A DNA stretch of 57,576 nucleotides from an uncultured Oscillospiraceae bacterium. Lineage in GTDB: Bacteria; Bacillota; Clostridia; Oscillospirales; Oscillospiraceae. Each line of letters starts with the position of its first letter. Position 1 is the stretch's first letter. Positions 23,882 to 32,164 of this stretch are shown here, piece after piece. A model generated the notes under the pieces. That model searched no databases and was not told where the DNA came from. It worked only from the letters and a program-made list of their open reading frames with translations. Location of the stretch: contig CAJTPV010000015.1 of the NCBI GenBank assembly GCA_910578505.1, positions 7,577 to 65,152 of the forward strand, read 5' to 3'. The position numbers and the translations under genes were made by a program.

Positions 23882-23915
23882 CAGAGAGCCGCAGCCCGCA
23901 GGCCGCGGCTCTCTG
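23882..23915. repeat. Hairpin between MBOAT gene and MITE-like element
   Basis: CAGAGAGCCGC (23882-23892) pairs with GCGGCTCTCTG (23905-23915). No T-run follows on the minus strand. It may be a processing or terminator stem in the leader of the MBOAT gene. Confidence 0.4.
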
Positions 23916-23920
23916 GACTT

Positions 23921-24084
23921 AGAACCTGTATTCACAGGCGTTGCACGCCGTCTGGGCGGGTCTTTTGCCGCCCTGCTGCGTTAAAAAATCTTGAAATACA
24001 CCAAGTATTCCTACGATTTTTTGCCTTGCGGGCCGGCAAAATCCCTCGCCCATCCGGCATCCCCCGCCTATGAATACAGGTTCT
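23921..24084. mobile_element. MITE-like palindromic element, 164 bp
   Basis: The ends AGAACCTGTATTCACAGGCG (23921-23940) and its near-perfect inverse at 24065-24084 (19 of 20 match) are terminal inverted repeats. The interior is also imperfectly self-complementary (TGGGCGGGTCTTTTGCCG against CGGCAAAATCCCTCGCCCA), so the whole unit can fold into one long hairpin. It has no gene. It ends exactly at the stop codon of the lipoprotein gene. The form is that of a non-autonomous element mobilised in trans; the parent transposase is not in the window. Confidence 0.7.
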
Positions 24085-24572
24085 TATTGAAACAGTGCGC
24101 GGAAGGCGTCCGCCGCCGCGTCCTGCTCCGTGTTTGCGCAAATCAAAGCGGCCACATTGCCCTGGGTAATGACGGCGGCCTTTTCCCAACCCGCAATGGT
24201 GTCAGGATAAAAGGCTCCGCCGGCGACCTGGCTGTCAATGCGGGCCTGGAAAATTTCCGCCGCGGCCTTTGCGTCCGCCTCGCTCTCCAGCTCCGCCAGG
24301 GCGAACTCATAGGGCACACTGGAAATGGCGGCGGCTTTCACCACGCACTGCCTGGTCTGCAGTTCGCTCAGACCGGGATAGGCCGCGTCCAGAAACTGTC
24401 CCTCCAAATCCATCATCGCCGGCGTATTTTCCTCCCCCAGAGAGGACATGAAGTCCTCAAAATACTGGTTCAGGTCCGGCGCGGCCTGGGCCGGCTCGCC
24501 GCTCTTTTTCCCGCAGGCGGCCAGGGACAATGCCAGGGCCAGTGTCAGCAATACTGCAAAGATCTTTTTCAT
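24084..24572 (-). CDS. Small lipoprotein (DUF4358-like)
   Basis: A 162-aa protein with a lipoprotein signal: MKKIFAVLLTLALALSLAAC, where LAAC is the lipobox and the cysteine is residue 20. The mature part is soluble, with YEFALAELESEADAKAAAE and a C-terminal half that resembles DUF4358 proteins of clostridia. ATG 24570-24572 with GGAGG upstream is preferred to the longer frame. The MITE-like element abuts its stop. No function known. Confidence 0.75.
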   Translation of the reverse strand: MKKIFAVLLTLALALSLAACGKKSGEPAQAAPDLNQYFEDFMSSLGEENTPAMMDLEGQFLDAAYPGLSELQTRQCVVKAAAISSVPYEFALAELESEADAKAAAEIFQARIDSQVAGGAFYPDTIAGWEKAAVITQGNVAALICANTEQDAAADAFRALFQ

Positions 24573-24684
24573 ATCTGCCTCCAAAATGTTTCATTCTCCG
24601 CTTTGGGCGGGTCAGCATATTAGACGGCGGGCTGTCGAAAAAGGTTCCGCTGTATTGATTCCAATATTTCCGGCCACCGGGATT

Positions 24685-27168
24685 TTACAATTTGGTTATA
24701 TGTACGCCCGCTGTCCGCAGCATCAGGCGCTTGGTCCCCACGCCGTCGAAGGCCACCTCCACCAGCGCGTCGTTCCCCATAGGCCGCACGGACAGCACCA
24801 TGCCCTCGCCGAAGGTGCGGTGGCGAATCGCGTCCCCCTTCTGGAGCTGGAGCAGCTCCGCCCCCTGGGCGGCGGGCTCCTGGGTAAAGCCGGGGTCCCT
24901 GGGCGGACGGGGTGCGCGGCGCTTGCGGGAGGCATACGTCCCCTGCTCGCCGCCGGCGGCTCCGGCCGCCGCCATGCGGGCCCGGAAGTCGAAGGAGCCA
25001 AAACCGGCCCCGCCGGCTATGCCGCCCGCGCCGCCTGCAGCGGGAACCGCCGCGCCGTCCTCCCGCTCCACAGGCTCCGCCGGCAGCTCCTCCAAAAACC
25101 GGGAGGGCGGGTTGTTGTTGGTCCGGCCATACAGCATGCGCTGGCGGGCGGCGGTCATCACCAGCTGCTCCCTGGCCCGAGTCATGGCCACATAGCACAG
25201 CCGCCGCTCCTCCTCCATCTCCTCCCCCTCGCCGATGACCCGGCTGCCGGGGAAGACCCCCTCCTCCATGCCCACCACAAAGACATTGGGGAACTCCAGG
25301 CCCTTGGCGCTGTGCATGGTCATGAGGGAGACGCAGTTGTCGCTCTCCTGGGCGTCGTCCAGGTCCGTATACAGGGCCACGCTGTCCAGGAATCCCGCCA
25401 GGGATGGGTCCTCCGGGCTGTTTTCCAGGAAGCCGATGATGCTGGAGCGCAGCTCCTGCACGTTCTCGATGCGCCCGCGGCTCTCCATGTCCTTCTTCTC
25501 CTCCAGCGCGTGGACATACCGCGATTTCTCGCAGACCGCGTCGTACAGCTCCGGCAGCTCCAGGGTCTCCTCCAGCTCCCGCAGCTCCCGGATCAGCGCC
25601 ACAAATGCGCCGATCTTTGCCGCCACCGCCCGCAGGGCCGGGTACTCCGCCGCCCGCTCCATGACGCTGAACAGGCAGCAGCCCTCCTCTCCGGCAATCT
25701 GCACCACCTTCTCCATGCTTGTCCCGCCAATTCCCCTGGTGGGGACGTTGACGATCCGCCGCAGGCGCAGGTCGTCCGCCGGGTTGTCCACCACGCACAG
25801 ATAGGCCAGCATATCCCGCACCTCGGCCCGGTCAAAGAACTTCATGCCGCCGTAGACCTTATAGGGGATGCCGTTGCGCTTGAGGGCCATCTCCAGGGCG
25901 TTGGACTGGGCGTTCATGCGGTAGAGGACCGCGTTGTCCCGCCAGCTCTTGCCCTGCTCACAGCTCTCCATGATCCTGGACGCCACAAAGTTCGCCTCGT
26001 CGCTCTCGCTGAACACGGTCCTGACCAGCACCTTTTCCCCCGCGCCGCTCTCCGTCCACAGGGTCTTGCCCTTGCGCCCGGTGTTGTGCTGGATCACCGC
26101 GTTGGCCGCGTCCAGGATATTCTGGGTGGAGCGGTAGTTCTGCTCCAGGCGGATGGTACGGCAGGTGTCGTACTGCTCCTCAAAATTGAGGATATTTTCG
26201 ATATTGGCCCCCCGGAACCGGTAGATGGACTGGTCGTCGTCCCCCACCACGCAGATGTTTTTCCGCCCGCCGGCCAGCAGCCGGGCCAGCAGGTACTGGA
26301 GATGATTGGTGTCCTGGTACTCGTCGATGAGGACATAGCGGAACTTCTTCTGATAGTACGAGCGCACCTCCTCGTCCTTCTGCAGCAGATGGACCGTGTG
26401 GAGGATGATATCGTCAAAGTCCAGGGCGTTGGCCTCCCGGAGCCTGCGGTCGTAGCCGGCGTAGATCTCCGCCACCCGGGGCATGCGCCAGTCCCGGGCG
26501 GTCTGGGCGTCCTGGGCGAAGGCGTCCGGCGACTGGTTTTTGTCCTTCGCGTTGCTGATAATGGTCATCACGGAGCGGGGATTGAACTCCTTCTCATCCA
26601 GCTCCAGCGCTTTGATGACGTCCCGGACCACCCGCTTGCTGTCGTCGCTGTCGTAGATGGTGAAGTTGCTGGTAAAGCCCGCCCCCAGCTTTTCGATATC
26701 CCGGCGCAGAATGCGGATGCAGGCCCGGTGGAAGGTGGCCGCCCAGATGTCCTTGGCGGCGGGACCGCACATTTTCTCCAGGCGCTCCTTCAGCTCACCG
26801 GCGGCCTTATTGGTAAACGTGATGGCAATGACAGACCACGGCGGAGCAGGGTCCACGGCGCACAGGCGGCGGGCCTTATGCCAGTCCTCCGGCGCGGGGG
26901 ATTCGGGAAAGTTTTCCAGGAAATCCAAATCCTCTTCCGCGGCCCAGTCGGGGACGTCATCACAGTCGCTGCCCCGGCCAAAATTCAGCAGGTTGTCCAC
27001 CCGGTTGATCAGGACGGTGGTTTTGCCGCTCCCAGCCCCCGCCAGCAGCAGCAGCGGCCCCTCCGTCGCCAGCACGCCTTCCCGCTGCATAGCGTTCATG
27101 CGATGGTACCGGCGGGCAATGACTGCCCGCCGGGCGGCGACATATCTGTCAGTAAAATCCTTTGTCAT
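24685..27168 (-). CDS. pcrA: ATP-dependent DNA helicase PcrA/UvrD
   Basis: An 827-aa superfamily 1A helicase. Walker A is LAGAGSGKTTVL, motif Ia VIAITFTNKAAGELKERL, motif II VLIDEYQDTNHLQYLL, motif III VVGDDDQSIYRFRGAN, motif IV TIRLEQNYRST, and motif VI ERRLCYVAMTRAREQL. Compared with Bacillus PcrA it has an extra acidic stretch after Walker A (about 60-95) and a C-terminal linker rich in Ala/Gly before a Tudor-like end (GDAIRHRTFGEGMVLSV) that binds RNA polymerase in PcrA. It unwinds DNA in repair and clears replication obstacles. ATG 27166-27168 fits GGGGGAG spacing; an ATG two codons earlier is too close. Confidence 0.95.
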   Translation of the reverse strand: MTKDFTDRYVAARRAVIARRYHRMNAMQREGVLATEGPLLLLAGAGSGKTTVLINRVDNLLNFGRGSDCDDVPDWAAEEDLDFLENFPESPAPEDWHKARRLCAVDPAPPWSVIAITFTNKAAGELKERLEKMCGPAAKDIWAATFHRACIRILRRDIEKLGAGFTSNFTIYDSDDSKRVVRDVIKALELDEKEFNPRSVMTIISNAKDKNQSPDAFAQDAQTARDWRMPRVAEIYAGYDRRLREANALDFDDIILHTVHLLQKDEEVRSYYQKKFRYVLIDEYQDTNHLQYLLARLLAGGRKNICVVGDDDQSIYRFRGANIENILNFEEQYDTCRTIRLEQNYRSTQNILDAANAVIQHNTGRKGKTLWTESGAGEKVLVRTVFSESDEANFVASRIMESCEQGKSWRDNAVLYRMNAQSNALEMALKRNGIPYKVYGGMKFFDRAEVRDMLAYLCVVDNPADDLRLRRIVNVPTRGIGGTSMEKVVQIAGEEGCCLFSVMERAAEYPALRAVAAKIGAFVALIRELRELEETLELPELYDAVCEKSRYVHALEEKKDMESRGRIENVQELRSSIIGFLENSPEDPSLAGFLDSVALYTDLDDAQESDNCVSLMTMHSAKGLEFPNVFVVGMEEGVFPGSRVIGEGEEMEEERRLCYVAMTRAREQLVMTAARQRMLYGRTNNNPPSRFLEELPAEPVEREDGAAVPAAGGAGGIAGGAGFGSFDFRARMAAAGAAGGEQGTYASRKRRAPRPPRDPGFTQEPAAQGAELLQLQKGDAIRHRTFGEGMVLSVRPMGNDALVEVAFDGVGTKRLMLRTAGVHITKL

Positions 27169-27252
27169 AAGCATTCTCCCCCAGCACACTTGCAATATTT
27201 TTCCATCTCTATTGTAATATAAATTTCCCCGCCGGTCAACCTTTTTCCGCCC

Positions 27253-27432
27253 TTATTCGCCCAGGGCCGGAATTGCAATCGGGCCATTATCCCTCTCATA
27301 GTTTGCGATGGCACGTTTCATAAGCATTTCAATCTCTTTATTGACGGATCGGCCATTTTCAGCAGCAACCACCTTGAATTTATCCATGATAGCCCTGTCT
27401 ACTCTCAGTGGGTATGGATTTGCCTGCGCCAT
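27253..27432 (-). CDS. Small ribbon-helix-helix (Arc-type) DNA-binding protein
   Basis: A 59-aa protein: MAQANPYPLRVDRAIMDKFK, then VVAAENGRSVNKEIEMLMKR and a short tail ending PALGE. The pattern, a basic strand PLRVD then two helices with NGRSVNKEIE, is the Arc/MetJ ribbon-helix-helix fold, which binds DNA as a dimer through the strand. AAGGGGG precedes the ATG at 27430-27432. A 6-bp inverted repeat surrounds its promoter, so self-repression is likely. No toxin partner sits beside it. Confidence 0.8.
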   Translation of the reverse strand: MAQANPYPLRVDRAIMDKFKVVAAENGRSVNKEIEMLMKRAIANYERDNGPIAIPALGE

Positions 27433-27450
27433 GTGAAATCCCCCTTAATC

Positions 27451-27488
27451 AGATACCAATAGTATATCATTTTAGTATCTTTAATCAA
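27451..27488 (-). promoter_or_regulatory. Promoter and candidate operator of the ribbon-helix-helix gene
   Basis: On the minus strand TTGATT (27483-27488) and TATACT (27461-27466) are 16 bp apart. The arms AGATAC and GTATCT (27451-27456, 27475-27480) flank the -10 box, a position suited to autorepression. Confidence 0.45.
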
Positions 27489-27512
27489 GTAATCAAAAAG
27501 AAGCTAAAATGA

Positions 27513-27541
27513 TTGACAAATAGAATTCCTAATGATATAAT
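27513..27541 (+). promoter_or_regulatory. Near-consensus plus-strand promoter facing an antisense gene
   Basis: TTGACA (27513-27518), 17 bp, TATAAT (27536-27541): a full sigma-A consensus. It points right, into the 3' end of the minus-strand HTH gene at 27549-27779, so its transcript would be antisense to that gene and could continue towards 27879. No plus-strand coding region starts just after it. Confidence 0.6.
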
Positions 27542-27548
27542 ATAGATA

Positions 27549-27779
27549 TCACTTTTTGGCGCACGCTTCCTGCATATTGGGAATCCATTCTATGATATCC
27601 CCCAATTGGCAATTCAGCAAAGCGCAGATTACATCAAAACTCTCTAAATTGATGGAGGTGCTATTTACACGGAGCCTCTGCATCGTGCTTTCCCCAAGTA
27701 TTTTTTCACGCCGCAGCCGGTAACTGGAGTATCCGGCCTTTTTCAATTCTGCTAAAATATTTATTTTATACCGCAACAT
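27549..27779 (-). CDS. XRE-type helix-turn-helix protein
   Basis: A 76-aa protein, MLRYKINILAELKKAGYSSY, with an HTH of the Cro/C1 type (helices around SSYRLRREKILGESTMQRLR, then INLESFDVICALLNCQLGDI). This is the compact phage-repressor-like form common in Firmicutes. ATG 27777-27779 has GGAGA upstream. It is divergent from the gene at 27879. A strong promoter at 27513-27541 reads into it from behind, so antisense control is possible. Confidence 0.75.
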   Translation of the reverse strand: MLRYKINILAELKKAGYSSYRLRREKILGESTMQRLRVNSTSINLESFDVICALLNCQLGDIIEWIPNMQEACAKK

Positions 27780-27818
27780 ATTAAATTCTCCAAACCACAA
27801 AAATCACCCGCAGAGGTG

Positions 27819-27848
27819 TTGACAATACCACCCGGAAGGGTGTATAAT
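27819..27848 (+). promoter_or_regulatory. Sigma-A promoter of the 96-aa protein gene
   Basis: TTGACA (27819-27824), 18 bp, TATAAT (27843-27848), followed by AGAAAGGAG and the ATG at 27879. Consensus boxes, so expression is probably high unless the adjacent HTH protein represses it. Confidence 0.65.
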
Positions 27849-27878
27849 AGACTCACCATCAGAAAGGAGTGTGTAGCG

Positions 27879-28169
27879 ATGACACCAGTAATGAATCCTC
27901 TGTATGAGTATGTTTTAGAGCATATTCTGGAGCAATACTACCACGAAACCGCCTATTACGAGTATCGTGCCAAACGGGATGCCGTTGGCCGGGAACTGTG
28001 GGAGCAACTCCCTGCCAATCAGCGGCGGCTGTTGGAAGAGCTGCAGCGGGCCTACGACCGCGCGGAGCTCTGTGAACTGGAAGCCATGTTTCTCGCCGCC
28101 TTCGATGAGTGCTGCTCTCTCATGCAGCGGCATATCAGCCCAGGAGCCAAATCTGTCCATCCGGCATAA
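27879..28169 (+). CDS. Hypothetical helical protein (DUF6809-like)
   Basis: A 96-aa protein, MTPVMNPLYEYVLEHILEQY, almost wholly alpha-helical and rich in Glu, Leu, Arg and Tyr. The layout (a YxxxxxxY start, LPANQRRLLEELQRAYDRAE, then LEAMFLAAFDECCSLMQ) resembles small clostridial proteins grouped as DUF6809. AAAGGAG precedes the ATG. Its last 35 bases overlap the convergent gene at 28135-28770. No function known; neighbouring HTH and RHH genes suggest a remnant of a mobile element. Confidence 0.6.
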   Translation: MTPVMNPLYEYVLEHILEQYYHETAYYEYRAKRDAVGRELWEQLPANQRRLLEELQRAYDRAELCELEAMFLAAFDECCSLMQRHISPGAKSVHPA

Positions 28170-28770
28170 CGGCGGTGCTGCCCGGAATCCTGTCAACGAT
28201 CCTTCCCGTATGGACATCCCGCACGATGACCTCCTCCCGATAGTTGGGGTCCTCATGCCAGGACGAAAAATACAGCTTGTCCTCCACTCTGAACTCAAAG
28301 GCCTCTGTCGCCCCGATTACGAACTCCGCCTTTTCCGGCCACAGGATCTGGAACTTATCCTCGCTGCCCTGCCGCGTCAGCATCAGGGGCCACCGCTTCA
28401 GCATGATGTTATAGCAGTCCTGCACATCTGAAAGGGGGATTGCCGCCAGCGCCGAAACCTGGCCGGCGGTGTCGTACTGCAATACCTCTATTTTTCCCGC
28501 CGGGAAATCCACCCGCAGCAAAATGATCTTCCCCTCGTAGAAGACCGGACGCCCCAAATACTGTCCGCTCCCCGCTGTCACCGGCTGGACGACCTTCCCG
28601 TCCGGGTAATGGAGCAGCACCAATCGATTCTGCTTGACCGGGTGTCCATCCTGGAAAAGCTCCTCCGCCTCATACAGATCGCCGCCGGTGTAGTCTGTCC
28701 CCCAGTACCACTCGCCGCTGCCCTCCAGAGGCTCTATAGCGGTAATGCCCTGCGTGTCTATCCGTTTCAT
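28135..28770 (-). CDS. Hypothetical protein, beta-rich
   Basis: A 211-aa protein with repeating beta-strand patterns (NRLVLLHYPDGKVVQPV, GRPVFYEGKIILLRVD, DKLYFSSWHEDPNYREEVIV), suggesting a beta-propeller-like or WD-type fold. No signal peptide or membrane segment. MKRIDTQG at 28768-28770 was chosen because GGAAGGA lies 9 bp upstream; a start seven codons earlier is possible. It is followed 48 bp upstream by an HAD gene on the same strand. Function not recognised. Confidence 0.65.
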   Translation of the reverse strand: MKRIDTQGITAIEPLEGSGEWYWGTDYTGGDLYEAEELFQDGHPVKQNRLVLLHYPDGKVVQPVTAGSGQYLGRPVFYEGKIILLRVDFPAGKIEVLQYDTAGQVSALAAIPLSDVQDCYNIMLKRWPLMLTRQGSEDKFQILWPEKAEFVIGATEAFEFRVEDKLYFSSWHEDPNYREEVIVRDVHTGRIVDRIPGSTAVMPDGQIWLLG

Positions 28771-28818
28771 CTGATACATTCCTTCCATCATAAAAATTCC
28801 GCCTGTCTGTCTCCCGGA

Positions 28819-29532
28819 TCACAGCGCCGGAAGCCGCTCCAGCTCCTGGGTCAGGGCCTGAAATGTGCCGTGGGGGTATGCGTCAACCGGCAGGCCGCCC
28901 GGATTTTCGATATAATCCGTCGCCAGATAACCGGACAATCCCGCCTGCACTGCCGCCATGTCGTCCACCGGGTTGTTCCCGATCATCAGGCACTCCCCCG
29001 GCTCCCGGCCAATATGCTCCAGGATATCGCGGTAATAGTCCGGGTTCGGCTTGCTGCGGCGGCTGTTCTCATAGGTGGTGATATAGTCGAAGTCCTCCTC
29101 CGACAGCCCCACCCAGCCCAGCCGGGTCGCCACCGCCACCGCCGGAAAAATCGGATTGGTGGCCAGGATCACCTGATACCCCTTCTGCCGCAGGCCGCCG
29201 ATGAGCCGGCTGTGGTCCGCCGGTTCCCGCAGGACTGACCGCACAGCGTCAAATTCCCGCGCATAAAAATCGTTCAGTATGCTCTCCAGCGCCATAGCGG
29301 CAATGCCCAGCTCCTGGGTAAAGGCCTCCCAGAACGCCTGCCGGTTGGTGACGCTGCCGTCGTTGGCCACCATAGCGGCTGTGCCTTTCCAGACGGCGTC
29401 GACCAGCTGCCCGCCGTCGTAGCCCATAGGCGCGGCGCAGGCCACCAGCGCTTTAAAATACATATGGATAAAATCATCCTGCCAAAACGGGAGCAAAGTC
29501 CCATCCAGGTCAAACAGAATTGCATGCAACAT
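28819..29532 (-). CDS. HAD-superfamily hydrolase
   Basis: A 237-aa protein: motif I MLHAILFDLDGTLLPFWQDD, motif II VILATNP, a lysine in SRRSKPNPDYYRDIL (motif III), and ECLMIGNNPVDDMAAVQAGL (motif IV). The helical cap is of subfamily IA. ATG 29530-29532 with AAGGAGAG upstream gives the family start; the open frame upstream is unrelated. Substrate unknown. The hypothetical protein at 28135 may be co-transcribed. Confidence 0.85.
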   Translation of the reverse strand: MLHAILFDLDGTLLPFWQDDFIHMYFKALVACAAPMGYDGGQLVDAVWKGTAAMVANDGSVTNRQAFWEAFTQELGIAAMALESILNDFYAREFDAVRSVLREPADHSRLIGGLRQKGYQVILATNPIFPAVAVATRLGWVGLSEEDFDYITTYENSRRSKPNPDYYRDILEHIGREPGECLMIGNNPVDDMAAVQAGLSGYLATDYIENPGGLPVDAYPHGTFQALTQELERLPAL

Positions 29533-29609
29533 ATGGTCACTCTCCTTGGGGTGATTATACCAAATATGGGAGCATATGGCAAGGTATTTCTCAAACGAAA
29601 CAACAGCAG

Positions 29610-29646
29610 CGAAACAGCCTGCGGCTGATCCCCGCAGGCTGTTTCG
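29610..29646. terminator. Terminator between glycosyltransferase and HAD genes
   Basis: CGAAACAGCCTGCGG (29610-29624) and its complement 29632-29646 enclose a 7-nt loop. It ends transcription of the upstream minus-strand glycosyltransferase. Confidence 0.75.
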
Positions 29647-29674
29647 TTCTCTATCAAGCGGCTGGCCGCCGCAG

Positions 29675-30910
29675 TCAGCGCACTCCCGGTACGGACACCA
29701 GCCGTCCGGAGGCGGCGCTACCGCCCCGCCCCTGGTGGGCGATCGCCTTCCAGTTCTTCGTATCCCGGAACAGCGAGATGACCTGCAGCGGCATCCAGGA
29801 GGCCATAAATACCGGGAACAGTACAATCGTCCCCGCCATTCCCCGCAGCCCGTAGCCGCCCAGCAGCGCCAGCACCGCGGCCAGGGCCATACCGCACAGC
29901 GCATACAGGCCAACGCCGCACAGACTCAGCGCCAGAACCGCAAGGTCGCCTGTCGCCGCGCCGCTGGCCAGGCCGCAAACCATCAGCAGCGCGGACACCG
30001 CCTGGGCAAAGGGGGCCAGCAGAAACATGGTCATATCCCAGCGCAGCATGGGCTCCGGCGCACTGCCCTGCCACAGCCTGGCGGTCTTCTGCTTTGCCAC
30101 CTGCATGATCCCGCTGCACCACCGCTTGCGCTGCCGCAGGGAGAGCAGGAAATCGGTCGGTTCCTCGTCGTAGTTGACTGCCTCCGGCACCCAGCTGACC
30201 CGGTAGCCCGCGCCGGCGCACTGGGCCGCGAATTCCGCGTCCTCGGCAATGGTGGACGTGTTCCAGCCGCCCAGGGCCTCCAGCACGCTCCTGTGGACCG
30301 CAAAGCCGGTGCCGATCAATTTCGCCGACAGCCCACAGGCCGCCCGTGGACGGTTCCAGATCAGGTCAAAGCAGGTGTTGTACAGCCCGTAGCAGCCGGC
30401 CACACAGCCCGCCGTGGGATTGGCGGCCTTGGTACGGGATTTGCAGACCATGGCCCCTGCCGCGAAGGCGTCGTTCATCCGGGACAGGTAGTCCGGGGCC
30501 AGGGTGTTGTCCGCGTCGAAGACCACAAAGGCGTCGTAGTCCTTCCGCAGCAGCTGGGCGAACGCCTGGTGGAGGGCGTCGCCCTTGCCGGCGACTTTCC
30601 CCAGGCAGCGGATGATGCCAGCCCCAGACGCGGCGGCGGCAGCCTCGGTGAAGTCGGTGCAGTTATTGGGTACTACGTACACGTCCCGCAGTTCAGGGGG
30701 GTAGTCCTGGTTCAGCACGCTGTAGACCAGATCGCCGATGACGGCCTCTTCATTCCGCGCCGCCACCACCACGGCGAAGCGCGTTTTCGGAGCGGTGCGC
30801 GGATACTGCTTCCGCCGCCGCAGGGCGAAGAGGGCCACCGCGGCAAAATAGACGGTAAAGACCTTCAGGCACAGGGATAGGATGAAAAATAAAGTATCCA
30901 TGCATTCCAT
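29675..30910 (-). CDS. Membrane glycosyltransferase family 2 (cellulose/poly-GlcNAc synthase-like)
   Basis: A 411-aa protein with one N-terminal membrane helix, a GT2 catalytic domain (FAVVVAARNEEAVIGDLVYS, AFVVFDADNTLAPDYL with the DxD, ALGGWNTSTIAEDAEFA, then the QRKRWCSG motif corresponding to QxxRW) and three to four C-terminal membrane helices. This is the layout of processive inverting polysaccharide synthases. ATG 30908-30910 has AGGAGGAG upstream. It is transcribed alone between a weak promoter and a strong terminator. It probably extends a surface polysaccharide; the sugar is unknown. Confidence 0.88.
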   Translation of the reverse strand: MECMDTLFFILSLCLKVFTVYFAAVALFALRRRKQYPRTAPKTRFAVVVAARNEEAVIGDLVYSVLNQDYPPELRDVYVVPNNCTDFTEAAAAASGAGIIRCLGKVAGKGDALHQAFAQLLRKDYDAFVVFDADNTLAPDYLSRMNDAFAAGAMVCKSRTKAANPTAGCVAGCYGLYNTCFDLIWNRPRAACGLSAKLIGTGFAVHRSVLEALGGWNTSTIAEDAEFAAQCAGAGYRVSWVPEAVNYDEEPTDFLLSLRQRKRWCSGIMQVAKQKTARLWQGSAPEPMLRWDMTMFLLAPFAQAVSALLMVCGLASGAATGDLAVLALSLCGVGLYALCGMALAAVLALLGGYGLRGMAGTIVLFPVFMASWMPLQVISLFRDTKNWKAIAHQGRGGSAASGRLVSVPGVR

Positions 30911-30966
30911 AACATACTCCTCCTGCTCACTGGTGAATGGGATCGGGTACTCGGTGGTATGCTTGC

Positions 30967-30994
30967 ATACTAACAGAGATTTTTTAAGTTGCAA
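30967..30994 (-). promoter_or_regulatory. Possible promoter of the membrane glycosyltransferase gene
   Basis: On the minus strand TTGCAA (30989-30994) and TAGTAT (30967-30972) are 16 bp apart, in an AT-rich stretch 57 bp before the start codon. The boxes deviate from consensus, so this is only a candidate. Confidence 0.35.
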
Positions 30995-31164
30995 CCAGCG
31001 GAATTTTTAAGATTCATTAAAGAACCCCTGAATAATTTTTGTTGGCCGGCTGCGGGACGATCCGCCGCCGCCGGACCTTTGTCCCAAAAAGTATACTGGA
31101 AAGTCCATGAAAATATACAGGCGCAGTTCTGATGCCCTTGAAAAGCAGAGGGGGTTGTGGTAAT

Positions 31165-32010
31165 ATGAGCGTGGATATCGTTCTGCTTGTATACAGAAAG
31201 CAGGTGATCAGTTTGGACAAAGCAGAGCAAAAGCGCTGGAAAGATTTAGAACGGCTGCGCAGTCTCAGGCCCATAGACGATGACTTTATGCGCTGCCTCT
31301 TCAAAGACAACATCCCCCTGGCCGAAATGGTGCTCCGCATTATCACAGGGAAACCGGATCTGGTCATCACCAACTGCCAGACGCAAAAGGATATGAAGCG
31401 GCTGGCTGGGGCCCGTTCCATTTGCCTGGACGCATACGGGAGCGATTCTATCGGAAAAAAGTATGATATGGAAATCCAGCGGGAGGACAAGGGTGCGGAC
31501 TCCCACCGGGCCAGATTTCATTCCAGCGTAATGGATATTGAAAATCTGGATGCCGGGCAGGAGTTTTGCGAATTGCCCGATACGTTCACAATTTTTATTA
31601 CGGAAAAGGATTTTTACGGGCAGGGCGAAGCAATTTATTACATTGAGCGGATGAATCTTACCACGGGCAAACCGTTTGCGGACGGGGAACATATCCTCTA
31701 TGTGAACGGCGAATACCGGGGCGATTCCGACATAGGGAAGCTGATGCACGACTTTCACTGCACCGAGGCCGATGATATGCATTTCCCGCTGCTGGCGGAG
31801 CGCACCAGGTATTTGAAGGAAAATCCGAAGGGGGTTAGCGAGATGTGTAAGGTGATGGAAGATATGCGCAATGAGGAGCGCAAGGAAAACATGATAGAGG
31901 TCGCAAAAAAACTGCTGTTTGATGGAACACTTACGCTTGAGAAAATTGCTGCATGCGTTGACCTTTCGCTGGATGAGCTGAAAAAATTGCAAGCAGGACA
32001 AAGCGTATAA
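31165..32010 (+). CDS. Rpn family PD-(D/E)XK nuclease / putative transposase-like protein
   Basis: A 281-aa protein of the PDDEXK_2 (recombination-promoting nuclease) family. It opens with KRWKDLERLRSLRPIDDDFM and LAEMVLRIITGKPDL, then the nuclease core ARSICLDAYGSDSIGKKYDM followed by EIQR (the D-xn-ExQ active site). The C-terminal region LTLEKIAACVDLSLDELKKL is usual for the family. Such genes occur as scattered multicopy families in gut Firmicutes. The start is uncertain: ATG 31165 has GAGGGGG upstream, but family similarity begins near a GTG at 31204. A terminator follows. It is probably a mobile or selfish gene without direct link to its neighbours. Confidence 0.8.
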   Translation: MSVDIVLLVYRKQVISLDKAEQKRWKDLERLRSLRPIDDDFMRCLFKDNIPLAEMVLRIITGKPDLVITNCQTQKDMKRLAGARSICLDAYGSDSIGKKYDMEIQREDKGADSHRARFHSSVMDIENLDAGQEFCELPDTFTIFITEKDFYGQGEAIYYIERMNLTTGKPFADGEHILYVNGEYRGDSDIGKLMHDFHCTEADDMHFPLLAERTRYLKENPKGVSEMCKVMEDMRNEERKENMIEVAKKLLFDGTLTLEKIAACVDLSLDELKKLQAGQSV

Positions 32011-32025
32011 GCATGTATTGTGTTA

Positions 32026-32057
32026 AGGGCGGGAACTTGATGTCAGATTCCCGCCCT
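32026..32057 (+). terminator. Terminator after the Rpn gene
   Basis: AGGGCGGGAA (32026-32035) pairs with TTCCCGCCCT (32048-32057), followed by a T-rich run. It isolates the two-component operon downstream. Confidence 0.75.
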
Positions 32058-32164
32058 GTTTCTGCCTTGATTTTTCAATCTTAAGAATTTTCTAAAAAAC
32101 TCCCCGCTTTAATCTTAATATCCTCTATGTTAAAATAAAACATCGAAAGGTGGGAATTCCACAA

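Noticed and set aside
24448..27222. Plus-strand open frame of 924 codons opposite pcrA
   Set aside because: Shadow of the minus-strand helicase in GC-rich DNA; all helicase motifs are on the other strand and this frame shows no domain.
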